From contig BJUT01000010.1 in NCBI GenBank assembly GCA_007988745.1, positions 1-64,000 of the forward strand: a stretch of 64,000 bases of DNA, written 5' to 3'. Shown piece by piece: positions 9,609 to 18,297 of this stretch. Numbering within the stretch: the first letter of the stretch is position 1; every line of letters begins with the position of its first letter. The notes under the pieces were generated by a model. That model had not been told where the DNA came from and ran no database searches. It was given only the letters and a program-made list of their open reading frames with translations. Source of the DNA: Pseudoalteromonas atlantica. GTDB taxonomy: Bacteria > Pseudomonadota > Gammaproteobacteria > Enterobacterales > Alteromonadaceae. The position numbers were made by a program, and so were the translations under genes.

Positions 9609-10282
9609 AGCGTGCCCTCCGCAAGTGGGTCTTCAAGCATTCGGCCATCTTTTAAAGTCAGGCTACGGTATTTTAAACGCGACACCAGACCTAGATCGTG
9701 TGTTGCTATAAGTACTGTCGTACCGTGTTTATTAAAATCTTCAAATAGCCTTAATATTTCCATAGAGAGCTCGGGGTCAAGGTTACCCGTTGGTTCATCA
9801 GCTAATAAAATAGGCGGAGAATTTACAATCGCTCTGGCAATACCTACGCGTTGCTGCTCACCACCAGAGAGTGTAGAAGGATGACATTTAACTTTATCTA
9901 ACAGCCCTACTTTATCTAGCGCACCATGAACTCGTTTAGCGATTTGTTTATGATAAGTGCCTTCAATAATCAACGGCAGTGCAACGTTATCAAACACAGT
10001 GTAACGCTCTAACAAACGATGATTTTGAAAAATAATACCAATATCGCGGCGTGCATAAGGAATTTGCCGAGAATTAACTTTATTTAAATCAACACCATTA
10101 ATTAGCACGTTGCCTGCAGAGGGGCGCTCCATTAAGCTAATGAGCTTTAATAAGGTACTTTTACCCGCACCACTGTGGCCTGTTAAAAAAGCCAGTTCGC
10201 CAGGCTTAATATGAAATGTAACTTTTTCGAGAGCGCGATGCCCACCCGGATAGGTTTTACTTACTTGCTGAAAATTTATCAT
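9605..10282 (-). CDS. ftsE: Cell division ATP-binding protein FtsE
   Basis: FtsE is the cytoplasmic ATPase of the FtsEX complex. The 225-residue protein shows Walker A (GHSGAGKST), the signature LSGGEQQR, Walker B with ILLADEPTGNLD, and the switch histidine in ATHD. It forms a 4-base overlapping pair with ftsX. About 230 bases separate it from ftsY, and these hold a repeat element. In E. coli the two genes are nearly contiguous, so this junction has been altered here. Confidence 0.96.
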   Translation of the reverse strand: MINFQQVSKTYPGGHRALEKVTFHIKPGELAFLTGHSGAGKSTLLKLISLMERPSAGNVLINGVDLNKVNSRQIPYARRDIGIIFQNHRLLERYTVFDNVALPLIIEGTYHKQIAKRVHGALDKVGLLDKVKCHPSTLSGGEQQRVGIARAIVNSPPILLADEPTGNLDPELSMEILRLFEDFNKHGTTVLIATHDLGLVSRLKYRSLTLKDGRMLEDPLAEGTL

Positions 10283-10328
10283 TTTTTATTATGCCAGTCC
10301 CAAATTAGTAAAATGGAATTCCTTAGCT

Positions 10329-10485
10329 AGGGCCTGCAGACCTTTCAGGATTGAAATTTGCTTTGCCTAGAGACTATTTAATCGCGGCGCAAGGTTTATA
10401 GCCCAGAAGGCTAAGTAAAACCGAGCAATAAAAAGTAAATAGTCCAAAGGGCAGCGCATGTTTAATCTCAAAAGATAAACAGACC
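10329..10485. repeat. Intergenic inverted-repeat element, copy A
   Basis: The ends are imperfect inverted repeats of about 30 bases (left arm GGCCTGCAGACCTTTCAGG and onwards; right arm the complement of GGTCTGTTTATCTTTTGAG). The core (about 10367-10443) is the same as the core of the 24899-25167 copy in reverse orientation, sharing GGCTAAGTAAAA and CCGAGCAA. It sits between ftsY and ftsE, apparently inserted in a normally tight cluster. No open reading frame is present, so it resembles a MITE or REP-type repeat. Confidence 0.75.
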
Positions 10486-10486
10486 A

Positions 10487-10507
10487 AAAAAGGGAGCAAG
10501 CTCCCTT
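10487..10507 (-). terminator. Hairpin after ftsY
   Basis: GGGAGC/GCTCCC with a tight turn is followed on the - strand by six Ts. It lies 10 bases past the ftsY stop and may separate ftsY transcription from ftsEX, or only attenuate it. Confidence 0.75.
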
Positions 10508-10514
10508 TTATGTA

Positions 10515-12494
10515 TTAAGCGTCATCCTCATCTTGGCTAAATAAAGCGTCAATAAAGTCATCGCTTTTAAATGCGCGTAAATCATCAATACCTTCGCCAA
10601 CACCAATGTAACGAATAGGAATATTAAACTTATCTGCAACCGCAAATATAACCCCACCTTTAGCAGTACCATCAAGTTTTGAAAGGGTAATACCGGTTAA
10701 ACCAACACATTGATTAAATAAGTTTACTTGGCTAATTGCATTTTGACCTGTACCCGCATCAATGGTTAGCATAACTTCATGCGGTGCATCGGGGTCAATT
10801 TTCTTCATTACGCGTGCTATTTTTTCAAGCTCTTGCATTAAGTTATCTTTATTTTGCAAGCGCCCTGCTGTATCAGCAATTAATACATCTACATTACGCG
10901 CTTTAGCGGCTTGAAATGCATCAAACACCACCGAGGCACTATCTGCACCAGTGTGCTGGGCAATAACAGGAATGCTGTTACGCTCGCCCCACACTTGCAG
11001 CTGCTCTACGGCTGCTGCACGAAAGGTATCACCTGCGGCCAACATAACCGACTTACCTTCATTTTGAAATTGCTTAGCTAACTTACCAATGGTTGTCGTT
11101 TTACCTACGCCGTTTACACCGACCATTAATATAACAAATGGTTTTTTATCAGCATGTATCTCAAGCGGTTGCTCAGCTGTTTTAAGCATTGCGGCCATTT
11201 CTTGCTTCATTAAGTCATAAAGCGCATCGCCATCTTTAAGCTGCTTGCGATCGGCGGCATCAGTAAGGCTATCAATCAGCTTCATGGTGGTATCAACACC
11301 TAAATCGGCGGTAAGAAGCTGTGTTTCTAAATCTTCAAATAAATCATCGTCTATTTTTTTACCACTAAAAATAGATGCAAAGCCAGAGCCTATATTTACA
11401 CGGGTTTTTAATAACCCTTTTTTAAGACGTGAAAAAAAGCCTTCTTTTTTAGGCTTTTCGGCAAGTTTAGCTTCTTCTTTTGCAAGCTCTGCCGTAATGC
11501 GCTCTTGCTCTAAACGATCAGCTTCGGCCTCTGCTGCAATACGTTCTTGCTCTGCACGTTCAGCTTCTGCCTGTTCTTGTGCAATACGCTCTTGTTCTAA
11601 GCGCTCAGCTTCTGCTTGCTCTGCAGCAATTCGCTGTTGCTCTAAACGCTCAGCTTCTGCTTCTGCAACAATACGTTCTTGCTCTGCGCGTTCAGCTTCT
11701 GCCTGTTCTTGTGCAATACGCTCTTGTTCTAAGCGTTCAGCCTCTGCCTGTTCTGCTGCAATACGCTCTTGCTCTAAACGCTCAGCTTCTGCTTGTTCTG
11801 CTGCAATACGCTGTTGCTCTGCACGTTCAGCTTCTGCCTGTTCTTGTGCAATACGCTCTTGTTCTACACGTTCAGCTTCTGCTTGCTCTGCTGCAATACG
11901 CTGCAGCTCTATACGCTCAGCTTCTGCTTGTTCTGTGGCAATTCGCTCTTGCTCTAAACGTTCAGCTTCTGCTTTTTCTGCTGCAACACGCTCTTGCTCT
12001 AAACGCATTTGCGCTTCTTGCTCTGCTAAACGAGCGGCTTGTGCTTGTTGCTTCGCCTGTGCTTCAGCTTGCTCTTTCGCAAGCAACTCAGCGTTGGCTT
12101 TTTCAATTGCTAATTTTTCATCTTGCTCAGCTTGCTCGCGCTCTGTGTCTAAACGTTGTTGCTCAGCTCGCTGTGCAGCCATTCGCTCTTGCTCTAAACG
12201 CATTTGCGCTTCTTGCTCAGCTAAACGTGCAGCTTGTGCTTGTTGTTGCGCCTGTGCTTCGGCTTGCTCTTTTGCAAGCAACTCTGCATTAGCCTTTTCA
12301 ATTGCTAAACGCTCTGCTTGTGCTTTTTCAGCAGCAATACGTGCTTGTTCTTCACGCTCTGCTTCGGCCTTTTCTGCCGCTAAGCGCTCAGCTTCTTGTT
12401 GCTGAGCTAATGCCTGTTGTTTATCAGCTTCTGCTTGTTTTTTATCTGACTTACCAAAACCGAGCCAAGACATGAATTTACTTTTTTTTGCCAT
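10515..12494 (-). CDS. ftsY: Signal recognition particle receptor FtsY, with expanded repeat N-terminus
   Basis: FtsY is the SRP receptor GTPase that delivers ribosomes making membrane proteins to SecYEG. The C-terminal NG domain (about 345-659) is complete: G1 GVNGVGKTT (459-467), DTFRAAAVEQL, DTAGR, TKLDG and a C-terminal GVGEG.DDLR. The 659 residues exceed E. coli FtsY (497). The excess lies in the acidic N-terminal A region, where residues about 38-335 are Glu/Ala/Gln-rich repeats with a 15-residue period, probably one long charged helix. The basic start (MAKKSKF..WLGFGK) could bind lipid. It is divergent from rsmD, as in E. coli. Confidence 0.96.
   Translation of the reverse strand: MAKKSKFMSWLGFGKSDKKQAEADKQQALAQQQEAERLAAEKAEAEREEQARIAAEKAQAERLAIEKANAELLAKEQAEAQAQQQAQAARLAEQEAQMRLEQERMAAQRAEQQRLDTEREQAEQDEKLAIEKANAELLAKEQAEAQAKQQAQAARLAEQEAQMRLEQERVAAEKAEAERLEQERIATEQAEAERIELQRIAAEQAEAERVEQERIAQEQAEAERAEQQRIAAEQAEAERLEQERIAAEQAEAERLEQERIAQEQAEAERAEQERIVAEAEAERLEQQRIAAEQAEAERLEQERIAQEQAEAERAEQERIAAEAEADRLEQERITAELAKEEAKLAEKPKKEGFFSRLKKGLLKTRVNIGSGFASIFSGKKIDDDLFEDLETQLLTADLGVDTTMKLIDSLTDAADRKQLKDGDALYDLMKQEMAAMLKTAEQPLEIHADKKPFVILMVGVNGVGKTTTIGKLAKQFQNEGKSVMLAAGDTFRAAAVEQLQVWGERNSIPVIAQHTGADSASVVFDAFQAAKARNVDVLIADTAGRLQNKDNLMQELEKIARVMKKIDPDAPHEVMLTIDAGTGQNAISQVNLFNQCVGLTGITLSKLDGTAKGGVIFAVADKFNIPIRYIGVGEGIDDLRAFKSDDFIDALFSQDEDDA
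11490..12383 (-). repeat. Coding tandem repeats within ftsY
   Basis: From 11490 to 11987 the DNA repeats with a 45-base period encoding variants of AEQAEAERLEQERIA. A second-order duplication of about 43 residues (starting AIEKANAELLAKEQAEAQA) occurs at residues 64-104 and 128-168. Strong DNA-level similarity between units suggests ongoing expansion and contraction. Long antisense reading frames here are artefacts of the repeat. Confidence 0.88.
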
Positions 12495-12701
12495 ACTTGC
12501 TAATAACCACTTATAAAAATCTGATAAACTAAAATTTGAAATAGCTTGGTGTGGCTCAGCAAAGCGTGCCGGCCAAACAACCGTTCAAAACGTAAGTGCT
12601 AAATAGTAACACTTTTAATGCGGTTGAAAAATGAAGCTAAACGTAAACTACGCACAATATTATCTGAGCTAGATCCCTTATACCATTTTTTAGTGACCTA
12701 A

Positions 12702-13307
12702 ATGAGAAAAAAAACAACGAAAAATAAAGCAATTAGCAAATCTACTGACGGCTTTATTAGAGTAATCAGCGGGCAATTTCGTGGCCGTAAACTGCCGGTA
12801 AAAAATGTAGAAGGGCTACGCCCAACAACAGACCGCATTAAAGAAACCGTGTTTAATTGGTTAATGCAAGATACGCGCGATGCAACAGTACTCGATTGCT
12901 TTGCAGGCTCTGGCGGGCTTGGCTTTGAAGCGCTGTCTCGGTTTGCTAAAAGCACCACGTTTATCGAACTAGATGCCTCGGCTGCTAAGCAAATTGAGCA
13001 AAATATTAGTACCTTAAAGCTTGAAAATGCACAGGTAAAACACACTAATTCACTCTCATATTTAGAGCAAAAGAATACAAATTCACCATTTAATTTAGTT
13101 TTTGTTGACCCACCATTTCGTAAAAACTTAGCGCAAAGTAGCTGTGATTTATTAGAAAATAACCAATGGCTTAGCGAAGACGCGCTCATTTATGTTGAGG
13201 TAGAAACCGAGCTAAGCAGCTTTTCACAACCAGATAACTGGCTGTTAATTAAAGAGAAAAAAGCAGGGCAAGTATTCTGTAGGCTATACCAACGCCAGCC
13301 AAATTAA
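12702..13307 (+). CDS. rsmD: 16S rRNA (guanine-966-N2) methyltransferase
   Basis: RsmD methylates G966 of 16S rRNA during 30S assembly, using S-adenosylmethionine. The 201-residue protein has the family start (ISGQFRGRKLPV), the SAM motif DCFAGSGGLGFEA and the catalytic motif VDPPF of N-methyltransferases. Length and motifs are normal. The gene is divergent from ftsY, the arrangement seen in E. coli. The 207-base gap between them should contain both promoters. The ribosome site is weak. Confidence 0.94.
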   Translation: MRKKTTKNKAISKSTDGFIRVISGQFRGRKLPVKNVEGLRPTTDRIKETVFNWLMQDTRDATVLDCFAGSGGLGFEALSRFAKSTTFIELDASAAKQIEQNISTLKLENAQVKHTNSLSYLEQKNTNSPFNLVFVDPPFRKNLAQSSCDLLENNQWLSEDALIYVEVETELSSFSQPDNWLLIKEKKAGQVFCRLYQRQPN

Positions 13308-13344
13308 CACTATTTAAGCCGCTGCATTTCTGTTAATATTATCC

Positions 13345-13374
13345 TTTACATGTGGTGTTGCTTCGGATTACAAT
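13345..13374 (+). promoter_or_regulatory. Predicted promoter of rpsU
   Basis: TTTACA (13345-13350) and TACAAT (13369-13374) are separated by 18 bases. Transcription would begin at about 13381, giving a leader of about 70 bases. Confidence 0.5.
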
Positions 13375-13395
13375 ACCGCACCATTTTTGAACCAC

Positions 13396-13414
13396 TTGAT
13401 CAATGTTTGATCAA
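13396..13414 (+). promoter_or_regulatory. Leader hairpin of rpsU (paired TTGATCAA octamers)
   Basis: Two copies of the palindrome TTGATCAA (13396-13403 and 13407-13414), separated by three bases, can form an 8-bp hairpin in the predicted rpsU leader, followed by a related ACTTGAGCAA. The ribosome site AGGTAGGTG lies about 20 bases downstream. A regulatory role is only a possibility. Confidence 0.4.
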
Positions 13415-13452
13415 CTTGAGCAACGCTCATAATTTAGGTAGGTGAATTTTTA

Positions 13453-13668
13453 ATGCCAGTAATTAAAGTAAGAGAGAACGAACCGTTTGACGTAGCACTT
13501 CGTCGCTTCAAGCGTTCATGTGAAAAAGCAGGTATCCTTTCAGAAGTTCGTCGTCGCGAGCACTATGAAAAGCCAACAGCTGAGCGTAAGCGTAAAAAAG
13601 CTGCAGCGGTTAAGCGTCACATGAAGAAGCTTTCTCGCGATAACGCACGTCGCGTTAAATTATACTAA
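13453..13668 (+). CDS. rpsU: 30S ribosomal protein S21
   Basis: S21 is a small basic protein of the 30S subunit needed for initiation on natural mRNAs. The 71 residues match the family length, starting [20 protein letters not shown] and ending with the basic [15 protein letters not shown] strong ribosome site precedes the ATG. It opens the classical macromolecular-synthesis cluster (S21, primase, sigma-70), here with yqeY 20 bases downstream. Codon use looks biased toward highly expressed choices (many CGT, GAA and AAA codons). Confidence 0.98.
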
Positions 13669-13688
13669 TAGTATTAGGTCTTGTATAA

Positions 13689-14135
13689 ATGAGCCTTTTA
13701 ATAACGCTAAAAGATGCGCAAAAAGATGCGATGAGAGCGAAAGACAAACAACGTCTTAACCCTATTCGCATGGTGCTTGCCGCAATCAAGCAACGTGAGA
13801 TTGACGAGCAAATAACACTAGACGACGCAGGTATTACCTCCGTTATAGTGAAGCTTGTTAAACAACGTCGTGATTCTTACACTCAGTACAAAGATGCTGG
13901 GCGTGAAGATTTAGCCGAAATTGAAGCCAATGAGATCGCAGCACTAGAAACTTTTTTACCTCAACAATTGAGTGAAGAAGAAATTGTTGCCCTTATTGAT
14001 GCGGCTATTGCTGATACTAATGCAGCAGGTATGCAAGACATGGGTAAAGTAATGGGTATAATCAAAAGCAAAGCCGAAGGACGTGCCGATATGGGCAAGC
14101 TTTCTGGTTTAATTAAGCAACGATTAACAGCCTAA
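13689..14135 (+). CDS. yqeY: GatB/YqeY domain-containing protein
   Basis: The 148-residue YqeY family protein resembles the tail domain of GatB, a subunit of the tRNA-dependent amidotransferase. Family features are the start ITLKDAQKDAMRAKD, the central RRDSYTQYKDAGREDLAEIEANEI and the end GKVMGIIKSKAEGRADM. Its biochemical role is unknown; a tRNA-related function is usually supposed. It is 20 bases after rpsU and followed by a terminator, so rpsU-yqeY is probably a unit. Confidence 0.92.
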   Translation: MSLLITLKDAQKDAMRAKDKQRLNPIRMVLAAIKQREIDEQITLDDAGITSVIVKLVKQRRDSYTQYKDAGREDLAEIEANEIAALETFLPQQLSEEEIVALIDAAIADTNAAGMQDMGKVMGIIKSKAEGRADMGKLSGLIKQRLTA

Positions 14136-14166
14136 TACTCCCACATACACAAAGTATGATTAAAGC

Positions 14167-14193
14167 AAACCGAGCCTAGTGCTCGGTTTCTTC
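14167..14193 (+). terminator. Intrinsic terminator after yqeY
   Basis: AAACCGAGC pairs with GCTCGGTTT across a 5-base loop and is followed by a T-rich stretch (CTTCGTTT). It splits rpsU-yqeY from dnaG-rpoD, comparable to the terminator between rpsU and dnaG in E. coli. Confidence 0.85.
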
Positions 14194-14507
14194 GTTTAAG
14201 TAGATAAACAAAACGCTTTTAAGTAATGCTCGTGCATGTAATTAAGTGATTTATTGTGTAGCTACAAAAGCACATCGAGGGCTAGGTAAAATGGGTTATT
14301 TAGGGCTATCACTTACTGCGCCTGCACTGCTCTACCTTCAATATCCTAGCTTTGCACGCTGTTAGCGTCAGGTTTAGCACCTAAAAATGATTAAGTATTA
14401 TTGCCCATGGATATAATGTAGCTTTTTAGCTTACCGATACCCCTTTTATAAATGCGCGCATTGTGTTGAAATTACACCTCACCAATTGTTAGGACTACTT
14501 ACAAAAC
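14194..14507 (+). other. Intergenic region upstream of dnaG
   Basis: About 310 bases without a gene. A TATAAT at 14412-14417 is a good -10 candidate for dnaG, but the -35 (TGATTA at 14388, 18-base spacing) is poor. The rest shows no clear structure or repeat that I could match elsewhere in the window. Confidence 0.4.
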
Positions 14508-16259
14508 ATGGCTGGAAAGATCCCACGAAATTTTATTGACGATTTACTCGCCAGAACAGATATTGTAGAGCTAATAGACTCTAAAGTTGGTCTTAAAAAA
14601 GCAGGCAAAGACTACCAAGCTTGCTGCCCTTTCCATAACGAAAAATCCCCCTCGTTTACTGTTTCTCAAGATAAACAGTTTTACCACTGCTTTGGCTGTG
14701 GTGCTAATGGCAACGCTATTTCGTTTGTTATGGAATACGACAAGCTTGAATTTGTTGATGCCATAGAAGAGCTCGCAAGCCTTTTAAATTTAGACGTACC
14801 TCGCGAGAAAGGCAGTAGCTCAGCACCTGAGCGCACGGCAGCGCAAAAGCGCTCAGATTACGATTTAATGTTACACACAGCACGCTTTTACCAGCATCAA
14901 TTAAAGCACCACAGTAACTCTGCTGCGGTGATTGACTATGTAAAAGGGCGTGGTTTAAGTGGCGAAACCGTTAAAAAGTTTATGATTGGTTATGCGCCGA
15001 GCGAATGGGAAGCGCTGTGCCAACAGCTTGGCAGAACAAAAGAGCAAAAAGAACAGCTGGTCGAGCTTAAGCTCGCCTCAGAAAAAACACCAGGTAGGCA
15101 GTTTGATTTTTTCCGCGATCGGTTAATGTTCCCTATTCGTGACAAACGTGGCCGTGTTATCGCCTTTGGCGGGCGTGTAATGCAAGCCGACCAAGGGCCA
15201 AAATACCTCAACTCACCAGAGACCCGTATTTTTCACAAAGGCTTTGAGCTATATGGTCTTTATGAGGCAAAACAAGCACATAAAAAGCTTGAACATGTAC
15301 TTATTGTAGAAGGTTACATGGATGTAGTCGCACTTGCAGAGCAAGGTATTGAATATGCCGTAGCTGCGCTTGGCACCGCAACAACAAGCGAGCATATGCA
15401 TACGCTATTTAGAACCACCGACAAAGTTATTTGTTGTTACGATGGCGACAGAGCTGGCCGCGACGCTGCATGGCGAGCACTAGAAAATGCCCTGCCCTAC
15501 TTAAACGATGGCAAAGCATTACACTTTGTATTTTTACCTGACGGCGAAGACCCTGATTCACTGGTTCAGCAAGAAGGTAAAACACAGTTTGAGCAACGTT
15601 TAAGCCAAGCAGATGATTTTACCAAAGTGTTATTTAATAAGCTTAGCCAAGAAGTAGACCTAACACTCGACTCAGGCAAAGCTAAGCTGTTGAGTGCAGC
15701 TTTGCCGTTAATTGAAAAAATTCCGAGTGAATTTTACCAAGAAAATATTTTAGAGCAGTTAGGGCGATTAATTGGCCGTACGCGTGAGCAACTAAATAGC
15801 CGCTTAAAAACACCAAAGCAACAACACGCTGTTGAGCGAAAATTTAAAATTACCCCAATGCGCCAAGCTATTGGTATTTTAATTCAGCACCCACAGTTAG
15901 CTAAAAGTGTGCCCCATTTGCCAGAATTGGCACAAATGAACATAGCGGGTATTGGTTTGCTACTGCGCTTACAAGAGCGCGCATTGCAAAAAGACAATGC
16001 AAACACAGCAGTTTTACTCGAATCATTTAGAGATTCCGAAGATTACGAACCGCTAGTAAAGCTTGCCACATGGCAGCACCAAATTAGTGATGAGCGTTTA
16101 GAGACTGTTTTTCAAAATACTTTTAAATTTATTGAAGATCAGTGTTTAAATTATCGACTAGAGACCCTATTAATAAAGGACAAGACACAGGGCTTATCAA
16201 GTGATGAAAAACTAGAATGTCATTTACTTATGACAGCGCTAAAAGCGAGTAACAGCTAG
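14508..16259 (+). CDS. dnaG: DNA primase
   Basis: Primase makes the RNA primers for Okazaki fragments, working with the DnaB helicase. The 583-residue length matches E. coli (581). The N-terminal zinc ribbon is CCPFHNEKSPSF with YHCFGCGANG (about 40-66), the TOPRIM core has VEGYMDVVAL and YDGDRAGRDA, and the C-terminal third (about 440-583) is the DnaB-interaction domain. An AGGA ribosome site precedes the ATG. It is transcribed with rpoD downstream, after a terminator that isolates it from rpsU-yqeY. Confidence 0.97.
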   Translation: MAGKIPRNFIDDLLARTDIVELIDSKVGLKKAGKDYQACCPFHNEKSPSFTVSQDKQFYHCFGCGANGNAISFVMEYDKLEFVDAIEELASLLNLDVPREKGSSSAPERTAAQKRSDYDLMLHTARFYQHQLKHHSNSAAVIDYVKGRGLSGETVKKFMIGYAPSEWEALCQQLGRTKEQKEQLVELKLASEKTPGRQFDFFRDRLMFPIRDKRGRVIAFGGRVMQADQGPKYLNSPETRIFHKGFELYGLYEAKQAHKKLEHVLIVEGYMDVVALAEQGIEYAVAALGTATTSEHMHTLFRTTDKVICCYDGDRAGRDAAWRALENALPYLNDGKALHFVFLPDGEDPDSLVQQEGKTQFEQRLSQADDFTKVLFNKLSQEVDLTLDSGKAKLLSAALPLIEKIPSEFYQENILEQLGRLIGRTREQLNSRLKTPKQQHAVERKFKITPMRQAIGILIQHPQLAKSVPHLPELAQMNIAGIGLLLRLQERALQKDNANTAVLLESFRDSEDYEPLVKLATWQHQISDERLETVFQNTFKFIEDQCLNYRLETLLIKDKTQGLSSDEKLECHLLMTALKASNS

Positions 16260-16383
16260 TCAGACTTGATTTAAACTGTTATACTGTGCTATTCACTGCG
16301 TCACATTATTAAAGTTAGTTAAAAGGCTAACTCTATGATGACGCCTGTTGTATCAACTTATCAGAGTGGAAGAAACAATCTCT

Positions 16384-18231
16384 ATGGATCCAACTCCTCA
16401 GTCACAATTAAAACTTCTGATTCAAAAAGGTAAAGAGCAAGGCTACTTAACTTTTGCTGAAGTAAATGATCACCTTCCACAAGACATAATCGACTCAGAT
16501 CAAGTAGAAGATATCATTAGCATGATTAATGACATGGGTATCAAGGTTAGCGAAAACGCGCCTGATGCTGATGAATTAATGATGCAAGAAACCACGACAG
16601 ACGAAGACGCAGCAGAAGCTGCTGCTGCAGCCCTTGCAACTGTAGAAAAAGAAATTGGCCGTACAACTGACCCAGTGCGCATGTATATGCGTGAAATGGG
16701 TACTGTTGAACTTCTTACACGTGAAGGCGAAATTGTAATCGCTAAGCGCATTGAAGAAGGTATCAACCAGGTACAAATTTCTGTTGCCGAATACCCTGAA
16801 GCGATTACTTACCTACTTGAACAGTGGGATAAGTTTGAAGCAGAAGAAATGCGCTTAAGCGACATTATTTCAGGCTTTTTCGACCCTAACGAAGACGAAG
16901 CGCAAATCTCAGCAACTCACATTGGCTCTGAATTAAGTGAAGAACAACTTGATGAAGACGACAATGAAGATGACAAAGACAGCGATGACGATGAAGACGA
17001 AGAAGAAGTAGATACAGGCCCAGATCCAGAAGAAGCCCGTATTCACTTTGAAAACTTACGTGATTTATACGTTAAAGCTCGCGCTACCTTTGATGAAAAA
17101 GGGCGTTCGCACCCAGATTCTCAAGCCGCTATTTTTGAAATTGGCGAGCTTTTCAGAACCTTTAAATTAGTACCAAAACAGTTTGATCGCATGGTTAACA
17201 ACATGCGTGAAATGATGGATAGAGTGCGTATTCAAGAACGCCTTATCATGAAACAAGCGGTACAAATTGCTAAGCTACCTAAGAAAACGTTTATTAAGCA
17301 CTTTGCTAATAACGAAACTGACTCAGCGTGGCTAGACCTAGAAATAAATGCTAACGAAAAACATTCAGCTAAACTTGAAGAAGTGAAGCCTGAAATTATT
17401 CGTTGCATCCAAAAGCTATGTGTAATTGAAGAAAGCACAGGCTTAAGCATTGAGCGTATTAAAGACATTAACCGTCGTATGAGCATTGGTGAAGCAAAAG
17501 CGCGCCGTGCGAAAAAAGAAATGGTTGAAGCTAACTTACGTCTTGTAATCTCAATTGCTAAAAAATACACAAACCGTGGTTTACAGTTCTTAGATTTAAT
17601 CCAAGAAGGTAACATTGGCTTGATGAAAGCGGTAGATAAGTTTGAATACCGCCGTGGTTATAAGTTCTCGACTTATGCTACGTGGTGGATTCGCCAAGCG
17701 ATTACCCGCTCAATTGCTGACCAAGCAAGAACAATCCGTATTCCGGTACATATGATAGAAACGATTAATAAACTTAACCGTATCTCTCGTCAAATGTTAC
17801 AAGAAATGGGTCGTGAGCCAAATCCTGAAGAATTAGCAGAACGCATGATGATGCCTGAGGATAAAATCCGTAAGGTACTTAAAATTGCCAAAGAGCCAAT
17901 TTCGATGGAAACACCAATCGGTGATGATGAAGATTCGCACTTAGGTGACTTTATCGAAGATACCACTATTGATTCGCCAATCGACTCGGCAACAATGGAA
18001 TCTCTTCGTGGCGCAACAAACGACGTGCTAGCAGGCCTTACAGCCCGTGAAGCTAAAGTACTTCGTATGCGCTTTGGTATTGATATGAATACCGACCACA
18101 CCTTAGAAGAAGTAGGTAAACAGTTTGACGTAACACGTGAGCGTATTCGTCAAATAGAAGCGAAAGCACTGCGTAAATTACGCCACCCTTCTCGCTCTGA
18201 TTTACTAAAAAGCTTTTTAGACGCTAAATAA
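16384..18231 (+). CDS. rpoD: RNA polymerase primary sigma factor sigma-70
   Basis: RpoD is the housekeeping sigma factor. I set the start at the ATG giving [12 protein letters not shown], which aligns with the E. coli N-terminus ([12 protein letters not shown]). A TTG 36 bases upstream would only add an unrelated extension. The 615-residue protein has region 1.1 at the N-terminus, an acidic linker ([17 protein letters not shown]) in the non-conserved region, regions 2.1-2.4 ([34 protein letters not shown]), region 3 and region 4.2 ([20 protein letters not shown]). It follows dnaG by about 125 bases, which contain an extended -10-like TGTTATACT at 16277-16285. A strong terminator ends the unit. 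Confidence 0.97.
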   Translation: MDPTPQSQLKLLIQKGKEQGYLTFAEVNDHLPQDIIDSDQVEDIISMINDMGIKVSENAPDADELMMQETTTDEDAAEAAAAALATVEKEIGRTTDPVRMYMREMGTVELLTREGEIVIAKRIEEGINQVQISVAEYPEAITYLLEQWDKFEAEEMRLSDIISGFFDPNEDEAQISATHIGSELSEEQLDEDDNEDDKDSDDDEDEEEVDTGPDPEEARIHFENLRDLYVKARATFDEKGRSHPDSQAAIFEIGELFRTFKLVPKQFDRMVNNMREMMDRVRIQERLIMKQAVQIAKLPKKTFIKHFANNETDSAWLDLEINANEKHSAKLEEVKPEIIRCIQKLCVIEESTGLSIERIKDINRRMSIGEAKARRAKKEMVEANLRLVISIAKKYTNRGLQFLDLIQEGNIGLMKAVDKFEYRRGYKFSTYATWWIRQAITRSIADQARTIRIPVHMIETINKLNRISRQMLQEMGREPNPEELAERMMMPEDKIRKVLKIAKEPISMETPIGDDEDSHLGDFIEDTTIDSPIDSATMESLRGATNDVLAGLTAREAKVLRMRFGIDMNTDHTLEEVGKQFDVTRERIRQIEAKALRKLRHPSRSDLLKSFLDAK

Positions 18232-18251
18232 TTTAGCGCTTCATATAAACT

Positions 18252-18278
18252 AAAAAGGCCGCTGTAGCGGCCTTTTTT
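18252..18278 (+). terminator. rpoD intrinsic terminator
   Basis: AAAAAGGCCGC pairs with GCGGCCTTTTT across a 4-base loop and ends in a T run. It lies 21 bases past the rpoD stop. Confidence 0.95.
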
Positions 18279-18297
18279 CTATTTAAAGGAAACAACC

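Noticed and set aside
11490..11987. Regular repeats resembling a repeat array
   Set aside because: The repeat has a 45-base period without distinct spacers and encodes an in-frame protein helix, so it is not a CRISPR array.
11245..12405. Long + strand open frames of 386 and 237 codons opposite ftsY
   Set aside because: They are low-complexity Ser/Arg/Ala or Leu/Gln/Val repeats arising from the 45-base tandem repeats of ftsY on the other strand. The ftsY frame has a conserved SRP GTPase domain.
16348..16383. Longer N-terminus of rpoD from a TTG
   Set aside because: The extra 12 residues do not match sigma-70 proteins, whereas the ATG at 16384 aligns with the family start.
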